A DNA stretch of 64,000 bases from Desulfatibacillum sp. (GTDB taxonomy: Bacteria > Desulfobacterota > Desulfobacteria > Desulfobacterales > SpSt-501). Below are positions 35,365 through 48,825 of the stretch, in pieces (position 1 is the stretch's first letter; each line of letters begins with the position of its first letter). The position numbers were made by a program, and so were the translations under genes. The stretch lies in assembly GCA_020725555.1 (NCBI GenBank), contig DYEU01000021.1:62001-126000 (forward strand), in the 5' to 3' direction. Under the pieces are notes generated by a model, which saw only the letters and a program-made list of their open reading frames with translations, did no database searches and was not told where the DNA came from.

Positions 35365-36402
35365 ATGGTGCGCGTCGCCGTGGCGGGGGCGACCGGCTAT
35401 GCCGGCGCCGAGCTGGTGCGACTTCTTTCGTCCCACCCCGAGGTGCGGCTGACGATCCTCACCTCGCGCCAATTCGCCGGCCGGCGCTTCACCGAGGCCT
35501 TCCCCGCGTTTGCCGGCCGGGTCGATCTTCTCTGCGAGGAAATCGACGAGGGCCGGCTGGCTTCCGAGGCCGACGTCGTCTTCACCGCGCTGCCGCACAA
35601 GATGCCGATGAAGATCGCCCCGGCGCTCGTTGGCGCGGGGGTGCGCCTGATCGATCTCTCGGCCGATTTCCGCTTCCGCGATGCCGCCGTCTACGAGCGC
35701 ACCTACCAGCCGCACGCGGCCCCCGAGCTTCTCGCCCGGTCCGTCTACGGCCTCTCCGAGGTATACGCGGCCGAGATCGCGGCCGCGGCGATCGTGGGCA
35801 ACCCCGGCTGCTACCCGACGAGCGTTCTGTTGCCGCTCATCCCGCTGTTGCGCGAGGGGCTGATCGAGCCCGGGGGGCTCATCGCCGACTCCAAGTCCGG
35901 GGTGAGCGGAGCCGGTCGCTCGCCCTCGCTCCGGGTCCATTTCTGCGAGGTGGCCGAGTCCTTCAAGGCCTACAACGTCGCCGCCCACCGCCACGCCCCC
36001 GAAATGGAGGCGGTGCTCGCCCGCGAGGCGGGGGGGGGAGTGGGGTTGACCTTCGTCCCGCACCTCGTGCCGATGAGCCGCGGCATGCTCTCCACGATCT
36101 ACGCGCGGCCCGCCGCGGGGGTGGGCGCCACGCGGGTCCGCGACTGCCTCGAGGGCTTCTACCGCGGCCGGCCCTTCGTGCGCATCCGGCCGCCCGGGTT
36201 CATCCCCGACACGCTCCATGTGCGCGGGACGAACGTCTGCGACATCGGCTTCGTGCTCGACGAGAGAAACCGGCGGCTGGTTCTCCTCTCGGCGATCGAC
36301 AACCTGGGCAAGGGCGCGGCCGGCCAGGCCGTGCAGAACCTGAACCTGATGTTCGGGTTCGCCGAAACCGCCGGGCTCGACGCCGTGCCCGCAGCGCTCT
36401 GA
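35365..36402 (+). CDS. argC: N-acetyl-gamma-glutamyl-phosphate reductase
   Basis: A 345-residue enzyme of arginine synthesis that reduces N-acetylglutamyl-5-phosphate with NADPH. The nucleotide motif GATGYAGAELVRLL is at residues 8-21 and the catalytic cysteine is Cys149 in GNPGCYPT. The active-site His lies in the AAHRHAPEM / VPHLVPMSRGM region. The ATG at 35365 follows a CAGGGAGG ribosome site. Stand-alone: no other arg gene is nearby. Confidence 0.95.
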   Translation: MVRVAVAGATGYAGAELVRLLSSHPEVRLTILTSRQFAGRRFTEAFPAFAGRVDLLCEEIDEGRLASEADVVFTALPHKMPMKIAPALVGAGVRLIDLSADFRFRDAAVYERTYQPHAAPELLARSVYGLSEVYAAEIAAAAIVGNPGCYPTSVLLPLIPLLREGLIEPGGLIADSKSGVSGAGRSPSLRVHFCEVAESFKAYNVAAHRHAPEMEAVLAREAGGGVGLTFVPHLVPMSRGMLSTIYARPAAGVGATRVRDCLEGFYRGRPFVRIRPPGFIPDTLHVRGTNVCDIGFVLDERNRRLVLLSAIDNLGKGAAGQAVQNLNLMFGFAETAGLDAVPAAL

Positions 36403-36477
36403 GGGGGAGCGCCGCGGGGCTCAAGGCCGCGCACCCGAGTTCCGCCTTACCAACCCAAGCATAAGGAGGGGGAAGCG

Positions 36478-37386
36478 ATGACCGCCAAGCTGATTCTGGG
36501 CACCGAAATCCGGGAGACGATCCTGGAGGAGCTCGCCGCCGAGGTCCAGGCGATCAAGGCCAAGCACGGGGTCGTCCCCGGGCTCGTCACCATCCTGGTG
36601 GGTGAAAACCCCGCCTCGGTCTCCTACGTGACCCTCAAGATCAAGACCGCCCACCGCCTGGGTTTTAAAGAGATCCAGGACAACCAGCCCGTCGGCATCA
36701 CCGAGCAGGAGCTCCTCGACCTGATCGACCGCTACAACCGCGACGACACGATCCACGGCATCCTGGTCCAGCTCCCCCTGCCCAAACACATCAACGAGAA
36801 AAAAGTCCTCAACGCCATCGACCCCGACAAGGACGTGGACGGCTTTCACCCGGTGAACGTCGGCCGCCTGATGATCGGGGGCTCCGAGGTCAGGTTCCCC
36901 CCCTGCACCCCGGCGGGCATCCAGGAGCTGATCGTGCGCGCGGGGGTGCCGACCGACGGCGCCGAGGTGGTCGTCGTGGGCCGCTCGAACATCGTCGGCA
37001 AGCCGATCGCCATGATGATGCTGCAGAAGGAGCGCGGGGCCAACGCGACGGTCACCGTGGTGCACACCGGGACGCGCGACATGGCCCTCCACTGCAAGCG
37101 CGCCGACATCCTCATCGTCGCCGCCGGCGTTCCCGGCCTGGTCAAGCCGGAGTGGATCAAGCCCGGCGCCTGCGTCATCGATGTCGGCGTGAACCGCGTG
37201 GGCGAAAAGGTGAGCGAGAAGACCGGCCAGAAGGTCCCCATCCTGAAGGGCGACGTCGACTTCGAGGCCGCCAAGGAAATCGCCGGCTGGATCACCCCGG
37301 TCCCCGGCGGGGTCGGCCCGATGACGATCACCATGCTGATGCGGAACACGCTGAGATCGCTCAAATTCAAACTCGGCATCGCCTGA
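36478..37386 (+). CDS. folD: bifunctional methylenetetrahydrofolate dehydrogenase/cyclohydrolase
   Basis: A 302-residue one-carbon enzyme interconverting 5,10-methylene-, methenyl- and 10-formyl-tetrahydrofolate. The YxxxK active-site motif is Tyr50-Lys54, VQLPLP (Gln98) and DKDVDGFHP (Asp121) are intact, and the C-terminus has the PVPGGVGPMT signature. Good AAGGAGG ribosome site. It works downstream of glycine cleavage, coded 18 kb away. An intrinsic terminator follows. Confidence 0.96.
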   Translation: MTAKLILGTEIRETILEELAAEVQAIKAKHGVVPGLVTILVGENPASVSYVTLKIKTAHRLGFKEIQDNQPVGITEQELLDLIDRYNRDDTIHGILVQLPLPKHINEKKVLNAIDPDKDVDGFHPVNVGRLMIGGSEVRFPPCTPAGIQELIVRAGVPTDGAEVVVVGRSNIVGKPIAMMMLQKERGANATVTVVHTGTRDMALHCKRADILIVAAGVPGLVKPEWIKPGACVIDVGVNRVGEKVSEKTGQKVPILKGDVDFEAAKEIAGWITPVPGGVGPMTITMLMRNTLRSLKFKLGIA

Positions 37387-37393
37387 GGTGCGA

Positions 37394-37429
37394 CCCGGCC
37401 CGGGCCTTGACAGGGGCGGGCCGGGCTTT
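37394..37429 (+). terminator. terminator hairpin after folD
   Basis: A perfect 9-base stem CCCGGCCCG / CGGGCCGGG (37394-37402 and 37417-37425) with a 14-base loop, then CTTTC. The T run is short. The loop and 3' arm also contain the -35 of a putative promoter. Confidence 0.6.
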
Positions 37430-37436
37430 CTATAGA
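37407..37436 (+). promoter_or_regulatory. near-consensus promoter upstream of the M23 peptidase gene
   Basis: TTGACA (37407-37412) and TATAGA (37431-37436) are 18 bases apart. A start near 37443 leaves a leader of about 200 bases before the peptidase ATG, interrupted by a terminator-like hairpin at 37463-37490. Confidence 0.5.
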
Positions 37437-37462
37437 CAACGGATCCGTCCCCCGGGGAGGAG

Positions 37463-37490
37463 CCCCTTCCTCGGGAGGGGAGGGGTTTTT
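37463..37490 (+). terminator. terminator-like hairpin with T5 tract in the M23 leader
   Basis: CCCCTTCCT pairs with GGGGAGGGG (two G-U pairs) around the five-base loop CGGGA, directly followed by TTTTT. It can end folD read-through, or attenuate transcripts starting at 37443. Confidence 0.6.
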
Positions 37491-37641
37491 AGGGCAACGG
37501 GGGTCTTCCGGGCGCAAACGGCGGGCCCGGGGCTTCCACCGGAGTCATCCCCAAAGGGTGCTCCATGTGCTGGCGCGGCCGTGAGCGGCCGCCGGCGGAA
37601 CAAGGTTTCCGCCGACGGGAACCCGAAGGAGGCGACGCACC

Positions 37642-38592
37642 ATGCGCAGGAGAATCTCCTTGGTCGTCCTGACGAACTCCGGGGCGCCGGCGCGCCAGTT
37701 CTGCGCCTCCCGCAACGCCCTGAGGGCGATTCTCGTTGCCGCGGCCGTGCTGTTCTGCCTTTCCGCCTGGGCGGCCTGGGACTACGCGCGGCTCAAGCGC
37801 GGCGCCGTCCTTTCCGGAGAACGCGAGCGCGAGCTCATCGAGCGCCTCTCCGCCCGCGAGCGGGAAATCGAGCTCCAGCGCGCCCTGATCGGGGATTTCG
37901 CCGGGGAGATCAACCGGCTGAAAGAGCGCATCCTCGGCTTGAACGAATTCGAGAAAAAAATCCGCCTCATGGCCGATCTCGACCGCCGCCCCGACGCCGG
38001 GCAGCTCTTCGGCGTGGGCGGCGCCGTGCCCCGGGACCTCGAGCCGAGAATCGCCCTCGGCGAGGGGAAATCGAGTCTGCTGCGCGAGATGAAAACCCAG
38101 GTCGAGCAGCTCGCGGCCGCGGCCGCCGGCCAGCAGGCCGGCTTCCAGGAGGTGATCGCGCACCTCGAGCAGCAGCGCTCCGTCCTCGCCGCCACCCCCA
38201 CCATCCGGCCGGTCGACCCCTTCGCCGAGCAGTTCGTCTCCTCGCGCTTCGAGCACCGCGTCAACCCCTTCACCAACGTGCGCGAGTTCCACCGCGGCAT
38301 CGACATCTCCGCCCGCGAGGGGACCCCGATCCACGCGACCGCGGCCGGGGTGGTGACCTTCGCCGGGGTGAAGGGCCTGCTCGGCAAGACGATCGTCATC
38401 GATCACGGCCACGGCCTGACGACGACCTACGGCCATTGCAGCCGCCTGCTCAAGCAGGCCGGGGACCGCGTCAACCGCTGGGACGTGATCGCCCTGGTCG
38501 GAAGCTCCGGGACGAGCACCGGCCCGCACGTCCACTACGAGGTCGCCCTCCACGGAGTGCCCGTCAACCCCGAGCGATACTTCCTCAATTGA
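37642..38592 (+). CDS. M23 family metallopeptidase, membrane-anchored, with coiled coil
   Basis: A 316-residue peptidoglycan endopeptidase. One N-terminal membrane segment (about 28-47) is followed by a coiled coil (about 55-105) and then the LytM/M23 domain with zinc ligands His217/Asp221 (FHRGIDIS) and His298 in HVHYEV (296-298). All metal ligands are present, so it may be an active hydrolase rather than an EnvC-like activator. The gene lies upstream of secA with a promoter between them. A small stem-loop at 37594-37613 precedes the ribosome site GAAGGAGG. Confidence 0.9.
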   Translation: MRRRISLVVLTNSGAPARQFCASRNALRAILVAAAVLFCLSAWAAWDYARLKRGAVLSGERERELIERLSAREREIELQRALIGDFAGEINRLKERILGLNEFEKKIRLMADLDRRPDAGQLFGVGGAVPRDLEPRIALGEGKSSLLREMKTQVEQLAAAAAGQQAGFQEVIAHLEQQRSVLAATPTIRPVDPFAEQFVSSRFEHRVNPFTNVREFHRGIDISAREGTPIHATAAGVVTFAGVKGLLGKTIVIDHGHGLTTTYGHCSRLLKQAGDRVNRWDVIALVGSSGTSTGPHVHYEVALHGVPVNPERYFLN

Positions 38593-38659
38593 GCCGCCGC
38601 GGCCGGCCGGCCGCCGGGCGTCCCATGCGCCGCCGGCGGGCGGGGTGTGCAAAAGCGTT

Positions 38660-38687
38660 TTGAGGCGGCCGCCCGTTCTGGTATAAT
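38660..38687 (+). promoter_or_regulatory. promoter of secA
   Basis: TTGAGG (38660-38665) and a perfect TATAAT (38682-38687) are 16 bases apart. It lies between the M23 stop and the secA ATG, with a leader of about 38 bases containing GGAAAGGA. Confidence 0.6.
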
Positions 38688-38730
38688 TCTTCCCGAATGG
38701 GCCCTGCCCCGGAAAGGATTCGCAACGCCC

Positions 38731-41256
<2,526 letters not shown>

Positions 41257-41273
41257 CCCCGCCGGGGCCTCAC

Positions 41274-41303
41274 TTTACAAAATCCGCAGCCGGTGCTTAT
41301 ACA
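41274..41303 (+). promoter_or_regulatory. promoter of clpS, possibly leaderless
   Basis: TTTACA (41274-41279) and TATACA (41298-41303) are 18 bases apart, and the clpS ATG begins only five bases later. No ribosome site precedes that ATG. A small GCCCC/GGGGC hairpin at 41256-41268 covers the secA stop. Confidence 0.5.
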
Positions 41304-41308
41304 TTGCC

Positions 41309-41623
41309 ATGAGCGACAAGACCCCCCAGTTCGAATCCGAGGTCGAGGCCGGGCGGGAGGTCACCCTCGAGGAGCCGCCGCTCTACAAGGTCCTTCTGCA
41401 CAACGACGACTACACCACCATGGACTTCGTGGTCGAGATCCTGCGGACCGTCTTTCACAAGTCCAACGAGGAGGCGGTGCGCATCATGTTGAACGTCCAT
41501 CACCAGGGGATCGGCCTCTGCGGGCTCTACCCGCGGGAGATCGCCGAGACCAAGGTGGATCTCGTCGAGCGCCTGGCCCGCGAACGCGGGTTTCCTCTCA
41601 AATGCAGCATGGAGAGGGAGTAG
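41309..41623 (+). CDS. clpS: ClpS adaptor
   Basis: A 104-residue N-degron adaptor that delivers N-end-rule substrates to ClpA. The core YKVLLHNDDYTTMDFVVEIL and the MLNVHHQGIGLCGLYPREIAE motif are present. An unusually acidic N-terminal tail (residues 1-24) would be the part threaded into ClpA. Four bases before clpA. Confidence 0.96.
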   Translation: MSDKTPQFESEVEAGREVTLEEPPLYKVLLHNDDYTTMDFVVEILRTVFHKSNEEAVRIMLNVHHQGIGLCGLYPREIAETKVDLVERLARERGFPLKCSMERE

Positions 41624-41627
41624 GGGT

Positions 41628-43892
<2,265 letters not shown>

Positions 43893-43966
43893 GCGGGGCC
43901 TTCCGGCCGGGGAGGGCGCGTTGCGGATGCCGCCCCGCCCCCGGCCGCGCGGTTGCGCCGCGACCC

Positions 43967-44719
43967 ATGCCGATCTTCGCCCTGTCCACCCATTCGGGCT
44001 TCCCGCCCGCCGAGCTTGCGAGCCCCGAGGGGCTGCTCGCCTTCGGCGGCGACTTAAGCCCGCGGCGGCTCATCCTCGCCTACCGCCGCGGCATTTTCCC
44101 CTGGTACACCGAGGACGAACCCATCCTCTGGTGGTCGCCCGACCCGCGGCTGGTCCTTTACCCGAAGGACTTTCACCTCGCGCGGCGCTTGCGCCGCACG
44201 CTGCGCGCGGGCCGCTTCCGGCTGAGCGCCGACCTGGCCTTCGGCGAGGTGATCCGCGAGTGCGGCCGGGTGCGGTGCGAAACGGGGGAGGGCACCTGGC
44301 TCGTCCCGGAGATGGTCGCGGCCTACGTCCGCCTCCATGAGCAGGGCTTCGCCCACTCCTTCGAGGCCTGGTGCGGGGGGCGCCTGGCCGGCGGGCTCTA
44401 CGGGGTCTCGCTCGGGGGGTGCTTCTTCGGGGAGTCGATGTTTACGCGCGTCCGCGACGCCTCGAAGGCCGCGCTCGCGGCGCTCGTCGGCTTTTCGCTC
44501 GCCCGCGGGATCGCGCTCATCGACTGCCAGGTGACGACCGGGCATCTCCAGCGGCTCGGGGCGCGGGAGATCCCGCGCCGGCAGTTCCTCGCGGAGCTCG
44601 AGCGGCTCCTTTTGCGGCCCACGCTCCGCGGCCGCTGGCGCTTCGAGCCGGAACGCGATCTCGCGGCCCTTGGGCTCCCGGCCGGGTGCCCGGGGGGGGC
44701 CGCCACGGAGGGTCCCTGA
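43967..44719 (+). CDS. aat: leucyl/phenylalanyl-tRNA--protein transferase
   Basis: A 250-residue enzyme that adds Leu or Phe to N-terminal Lys/Arg, creating degrons read by ClpS. Motifs: GLLAFGGDLSPRRLILAYRRGIFPWY, WWSPDPRLVLYP, GGLYGVSLGGCFFGESMF, and IDCQVTTGHLQRLGAREIPR (quoted in part). The stop shares one base with the next gene (TGATG). Its position after clpS and clpA puts degron making and reading in one operon. Confidence 0.95.
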   Translation: MPIFALSTHSGFPPAELASPEGLLAFGGDLSPRRLILAYRRGIFPWYTEDEPILWWSPDPRLVLYPKDFHLARRLRRTLRAGRFRLSADLAFGEVIRECGRVRCETGEGTWLVPEMVAAYVRLHEQGFAHSFEAWCGGRLAGGLYGVSLGGCFFGESMFTRVRDASKAALAALVGFSLARGIALIDCQVTTGHLQRLGAREIPRRQFLAELERLLLRPTLRGRWRFEPERDLAALGLPAGCPGGAATEGP

Positions 44720-45051
44720 TGGCCGAGGCGTGCGTCTTCTGCCGCATCGCGCGCGGCGAGACCGACACCGAGATCCTCCACGCGACCGAGGACCTCGTCG
44801 TCTTCCGCGACATCCGGCCGCAGGCGCCGGTCCACCTGCTGATCGTCCCCCGCCGGCACATCCGCAGCGTCAACGACTGCTCCCCCGAGGACACGGCCGT
44901 GCTCGGACACCTCTTCCACGCGGCGGCGGAGATGGCGCGCCGGGTGGGGATCGAAAAAAGCGGCTACCGCCTCTTCGTGAACGTCGAGCGCGGCGGCGGG
45001 CAGGTGATCTTCCACCTGCACATGCACCTCCTGGGCGGCTGGAAGAGGTAA
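44719..45051 (+). CDS. HIT family nucleotide-binding protein
   Basis: A 110-residue histidine-triad protein of the HinT/PKCI branch. It has CVFCRIARGE at the N-terminus and the active-site triad HLHMHLLGG at the C-terminus. Likely a purine-nucleoside phosphoramidase. The start overlaps the aat stop. Confidence 0.93.
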   Translation: MAEACVFCRIARGETDTEILHATEDLVVFRDIRPQAPVHLLIVPRRHIRSVNDCSPEDTAVLGHLFHAAAEMARRVGIEKSGYRLFVNVERGGGQVIFHLHMHLLGGWKR

Positions 45052-45063
45052 GGGAGGGCTGCC

Positions 45064-46248
45064 GTGGAGCCCCGCCTCAGCCGGCTTCCCGGCCTCCCGC
45101 CGGCCTCCCCGGCCTGCGGGCTCTACGTCCACGTCCCCTTCTGCCTCCGGAAGTGCCGCTATTGCGACTTCTATTCGCTTGCCCCCCCGCACCCCGTTTC
45201 CGACTACCTCGAGGGCGTGAGCGCCGAGATCGCGCTTGCCGGAAAAGCCGGCCTGTCCTGCGACACGGTCTACCTCGGCGGCGGAACGCCCTCGCTCTTG
45301 CCGGCCGCGGCCGTGGCCGGGATCCTCGAGCGCTTGCATGGCGCCTTCCGCATCGATACCGGCGCCGAGGTCACCCTCGAGGCGAACCCCGGGACGGTTG
45401 CGGGCGGCCAGCTCGCCTCCTTCCGCGCGGCGGGGGTGAACCGGCTGAACCTGGGGGTGCAATCCCTGCGGGAAGAGAAGCTGCGTTTCCTCGGACGGAT
45501 CCACGGCCCGGCCGAGGCCGTGCGGGCGTTTGCGGCCGCCCGGGCCGCGGGGTTCGAGCGGGTGGGGATCGACCTGATCTACGGCCTGCCGGGGGAGAGC
45601 GCCGGGGAGTGGCTCTCCGACCTCGAGGCGGCGCTCGCCCTCGGGCCCGATCACCTCTCCTGCTATCTCCTCACGATCGCACCCGGAACCCCGCTCGGCC
45701 GCGACCTCGCCGCGGGGAGGCTGCAGGCGGTCGCGGAAGAGACCGCGGCCGAGCTCTTCCTCCTCACCGCCGCGCGCCTCGCCGCAGGCGGCTTCGTCCA
45801 CTACGAGATCTCGAACTTCGCCCGGGACCTCGGCGGGGCGGGCGGCCCCGCCGTCTCCCGCCACAACCTCAAGTACTGGACGGGGGCGCCCTACCTCGGC
45901 TTCGGCCCGGGGGCGCACTCGTTTCTCCCGCCGCGCCGCTTCTGGAACCTGCCCGATCTCGGCCGCTGGCTCGCGGCGCTCCGGTCGGGAAAGCCGCCCG
46001 CGGCGGGCGGCGAGGAGCTCGACCGCGGGCAGCGGGTTCTCGAGGCCCTCTTCCTCGGCTTGCGGACCGCCTGGGGGGTCGATCTCGCCGGGCTGCGCGA
46101 GGGGCTCGGCTGGGATCTCCTTGCCGAGCGGGCCGGGGCCGTCGCGGAGTTCGCCGGCCGGGGGCTTTTGCGGGTGGAGGGGGGCCGGCTGTTCCCCACG
46201 GCCCGGGGGATGCTCGTCGCCGAGCGCCTGGCGGTCGAGCTTAGCTGA
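45064..46248 (+). CDS. hemW: HemW-like radical SAM protein
   Basis: A 394-residue radical-SAM protein of the oxygen-independent coproporphyrinogen oxidase family. Cluster cysteines are 27, 31 and 34 (CLRKCRYCDF). GGGTPSLL, LGVQSLREEKLRFLGRIHG and the C-terminal HemN domain are present. The CRYCDF spacing and size fit HemW, thought to insert haem into proteins, rather than HemN. GTG start. Convergent with selB 15 bases away. Confidence 0.9.
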   Translation: MEPRLSRLPGLPPASPACGLYVHVPFCLRKCRYCDFYSLAPPHPVSDYLEGVSAEIALAGKAGLSCDTVYLGGGTPSLLPAAAVAGILERLHGAFRIDTGAEVTLEANPGTVAGGQLASFRAAGVNRLNLGVQSLREEKLRFLGRIHGPAEAVRAFAAARAAGFERVGIDLIYGLPGESAGEWLSDLEAALALGPDHLSCYLLTIAPGTPLGRDLAAGRLQAVAEETAAELFLLTAARLAAGGFVHYEISNFARDLGGAGGPAVSRHNLKYWTGAPYLGFGPGAHSFLPPRRFWNLPDLGRWLAALRSGKPPAAGGEELDRGQRVLEALFLGLRTAWGVDLAGLREGLGWDLLAERAGAVAEFAGRGLLRVEGGRLFPTARGMLVAERLAVELS

Positions 46249-46263
46249 GCGGGGGGTGCGCCT

Positions 46264-48177
46264 TCAGGCGCGGCGCAGCTTGCGCACGTCGCCGACGCGC
46301 AGGGTGAAGTTTTTCCCGTCGAAGTATTCGAGAAGCGGGATCAGGAACTTCCGCGGCGCCCCGCCGGTCAGCTCCTTGAACTGGGTGGGGGTCATCTCCG
46401 GGTTTTGCGCGAAAAACGCGAGCATGCGCTCCCTCAGGGCCTCGATCGCCTCGTGGTGGAAATAGAGGTCCTCCTTGGTGCGCACGATCTTTCCCTCCTC
46501 GATCAGGAGGTGGAGCACGTCCTTCGCCTGGCGGGGGTCGGCCTTGAGGTTCTGGACGATGTCGCGGAAGAAAGGGGGCTGGAGCCCGCTTTCGCGATAG
46601 GCGCGCAGGATCTCCTCGCGCAAACTTGCCTCATCGGAGGCGAGCGCGACCTCGTGGGTCTTCAGGCGCACCGTCTTCTCTTCCTGGAGGACGCTCCCCT
46701 CGCGGATCATCTGCTGGAGGACGAGCTGGAAGAGGCGCGGGTCGGCCGGCCGCGGAAAGCGGCTCTTCAGCTCTTCCTTGAGCATCCCGGACTTGAGGGG
46801 GTTTTCGCGGTGGTAGCGGGTGAGCGCCCCGGCCACGATGCCGACGAGTTCGCGGAAGCGCCCCTCGTGGACGTAGGTCCGTTGGTCGCGGTCGACGAGC
46901 ACGATCGCCCGCCGCGACAGAAGCGCCTGGAGGTGCCCCTCGAGCGCCTTGTCGGTGAGGGCGCTCACCAGGCGCAGCTCCGCGAAGGAGATCCCGGAAA
47001 ACCCCGCCTGGGCGATGTGCCGCTCGAGCAGTTCCTCGGCCGGGCAGTCGGCGACGGCCTTGAGGAAGGAGACGATCTCCGGCTGGAGGCGCTTGTGCTT
47101 GGGCGGGATGGGGTGCAGGATCGTCCCGCCGCCGATCGTGCGCACGGGCGAGTAGCTTCGCACCACGTAGCGATCGCCTTTGACGAGGGCGACCGGCTGG
47201 TCGAGCCGCAGCTGGGCCACGGTCGTCTCACCGGGGGCGATCTCGTCGGCCTCGAGGAGGATCAGGTTGCCCAGGATCTCGCTCGTCCCGGCGTGGAAGC
47301 GCACGCGCGTCCGGTTTTTCAGCGGTTTCGGGGCGCCGGCGAGGTAGTGGAAGGAGACGTCCACCATGTAGCTCGGCTTGAGGGTGCCGGGGAAGGCGAG
47401 GACGCAGCCGCGCTCGATCGCCTCCTTTTCGAGCCCCTGGAAATTGACCGCCGTCCTCTGGCCGGCCTCGGCCGCGGGGACGGGCTCGTTGTGCACCTGG
47501 AGGCCGCGCACCCGGGAGGAGAGCCCCTGGGGGTAGATCATCACCGGGTCGCCCACCTGGACGCGGCCCGAGACGAGGGTCCCGGTGATCACGGTCCCGA
47601 AGCCCTTCATGGTGAAGACGCGGTCGACGGGCAGGCGAAAGAGGCTTGAGGGCGGCCGCTCCGGCACGCGCGCAGCGAGTCGCTCGAGGGCGGCGAGCAA
47701 CTCGGGGATGCCCTGCCCGGTCGCGGCCGACACGGGGATGAGCGGCGCCTCCTCGAGGAAGCCGCCGCGGACGAAGGAGTTCACGTCCTCGCGGGCGAGC
47801 TCGAGCATCTCCTCGTCCACGAGGTCGATCTTGGTGAGCGCGATCATCCCGTGGCGCACGCCGAGGAGCGTGCAGATCTCCATGTGCTCGCGCGTCTGCG
47901 GCATCACCCCCTCGTCGGCCGCGATCACGAGCATGACGAGATCGATGCCGGTCGCCCCGGCCACCATGTGCTTGACGAACTTTTCGTGGCCGGGCACGTC
48001 GACCACCCCGAGGCGGCGGCCGGAGGGGAGCCGGAGGTGGGCGAAGCCGAGCTCGATCGTGATGCCGCGCTCCTTTTCCTCCTTGAGCCGGTCGGTGTCG
48101 ATGCCGGTCAAGGCCTTGACAAGGCTCGTCTTGCCGTGGTCGATGTGGCCTGCGGTGCCGAGGATGATCGGTTTCAC
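46264..48177 (-). CDS. selB: selenocysteine-specific elongation factor SelB
   Basis: A 637-residue GTPase that carries Sec-tRNA to recoded UGA codons. G1 motif GHIDHGKT is at 10-17, then DVPGHEKF and TKIDLVD; domains II-III follow, and the C-terminal third is a set of winged helices that bind the SECIS RNA (ends [16 protein letters not shown]). The GTG start overlaps the upstream small gene (GTGA). It implies that the organism makes selenoproteins, but selA, selC and selD are not in this window and I saw no selenoprotein gene here. Confidence 0.95.
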   Translation of the reverse strand: MKPIILGTAGHIDHGKTSLVKALTGIDTDRLKEEKERGITIELGFAHLRLPSGRRLGVVDVPGHEKFVKHMVAGATGIDLVMLVIAADEGVMPQTREHMEICTLLGVRHGMIALTKIDLVDEEMLELAREDVNSFVRGGFLEEAPLIPVSAATGQGIPELLAALERLAARVPERPPSSLFRLPVDRVFTMKGFGTVITGTLVSGRVQVGDPVMIYPQGLSSRVRGLQVHNEPVPAAEAGQRTAVNFQGLEKEAIERGCVLAFPGTLKPSYMVDVSFHYLAGAPKPLKNRTRVRFHAGTSEILGNLILLEADEIAPGETTVAQLRLDQPVALVKGDRYVVRSYSPVRTIGGGTILHPIPPKHKRLQPEIVSFLKAVADCPAEELLERHIAQAGFSGISFAELRLVSALTDKALEGHLQALLSRRAIVLVDRDQRTYVHEGRFRELVGIVAGALTRYHRENPLKSGMLKEELKSRFPRPADPRLFQLVLQQMIREGSVLQEEKTVRLKTHEVALASDEASLREEILRAYRESGLQPPFFRDIVQNLKADPRQAKDVLHLLIEEGKIVRTKEDLYFHHEAIEALRERMLAFFAQNPEMTPTQFKELTGGAPRKFLIPLLEYFDGKNFTLRVGDVRKLRRA

Positions 48178-48359
48178 GGGGGGCCCTGCCGGTTGGAGCG
48201 GCGCCTGACGGCCTCGAAGACGTAGGCGAGGCCGACGAGCAGCGCCGCGAGAAAAACCACCGCCTCCGGGGCGATGTGCCCGCGGAACATGCGCAGGATG
48301 AGGGCCGCGAAGGCCAATCCCAGGACGGCGCGGATCACGAAGGTGATGAGCGGGTGCAT
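48174..48359 (-). CDS. 61-residue small membrane protein
   Basis: Two predicted membrane segments (about 5-22 and 31-49) with a basic C-terminus [13 protein letters not shown]. It overlaps the selB start by four bases, suggesting translational coupling. I do not recognise a family; the function is unknown. Confidence 0.6.
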   Translation of the reverse strand: MHPLITFVIRAVLGLAFAALILRMFRGHIAPEAVVFLAALLVGLAYVFEAVRRRSNRQGPP

Positions 48360-48407
48360 CGGCCTCTTCTATGCAGTCCGCGCCCCTTTTTCAACCCCAT
48401 TTTCCCC

Positions 48408-48436
48408 TTGATCCTCAGAGGGGGCTTTGTTACTTT
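48408..48436 (+). promoter_or_regulatory. promoter of the tRNA pair
   Basis: TTGATC (48408-48413) and TACTTT (48431-48436) are 17 bases apart, 33 bases before tRNA-His. Confidence 0.5.
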
Positions 48437-48469
48437 TCAAGTTCCCGGAAGACCTTTCTTTCCGCTTGC

Positions 48470-48546
48470 GGTGGGTGTAGCTCAGTTGGCAGAGCACCGG
48501 GTTGTGGCCCCGGTTGTCGTGGGTTCAAGTCCCACCACTCACCCCA
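48470..48546 (+). tRNA. tRNA-His (anticodon GTG)
   Basis: Full cloverleaf. Acceptor GTGGGTG / CACTCAC with a G at -1 (48470) facing C73, the special feature of tRNA-His. Anticodon stem CCGGG/CCCGG, anticodon GTG at 48504-48506, T arm GTGGG-TTCAAGT-CCCAC, encoded CCA. Confidence 0.97.
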
Positions 48547-48555
48547 GAATTTCCC

Positions 48556-48632
<77 letters not shown>

Positions 48633-48640
48633 GGTAAATC

Positions 48641-48673
48641 AAGGGGTCACAGACTCAGGTCTGTGGCCCCTTT
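48641..48673 (+). terminator. terminator of the tRNA transcript
   Basis: A 14-base stem (one G-U pair) AAGGGGTCACAGAC / GTCTGTGGCCCCTT with a TCAG loop, then TTCC. Eight bases after the tRNA-Arg CCA. Confidence 0.75.
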
Positions 48674-48793
48674 CCGTTTCGGGCGGGGTTGCGGGATGTC
48701 GCCGGGAAATCCGGGGCGAAAAGCAAAAGGCCTGCCATCAACCCGGCGGGTGCTGATGAGCCCTTGTGCAATGTCGCTGAGCGGGTCTTTCGT

Positions 48794-48823
48794 CTCCCCG
48801 CCGGGCGCACTCGCGCCGGGGAG
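48794..48823 (-). terminator. hairpin downstream of the TauE/SafE gene
   Basis: CTCCCCG and CGGGGAG arms with internal GC pairing, three bases beyond the permease stop on the minus strand. No clear T run. The remaining bases from 48674 to 48793 show nothing recognisable. Confidence 0.4.
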
Positions 48824-48825
48824 CT

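Noticed and set aside
37440..37641. Possible riboswitch in the M23 peptidase leader
   Set aside because: I compared it with what I remember of c-di-AMP (ydaO), GEMM c-di-GMP and cobalamin motifs. The conserved blocks are not present, so I report only the hairpins. A covariance search would settle it.
48674..48825. Direct repeat of the tRNA-Arg 3' end (attachment site)
   Set aside because: No second copy of the acceptor/T-arm sequence was found in the following kilobases by eye, and no integrase gene is seen, so no att site is claimed.
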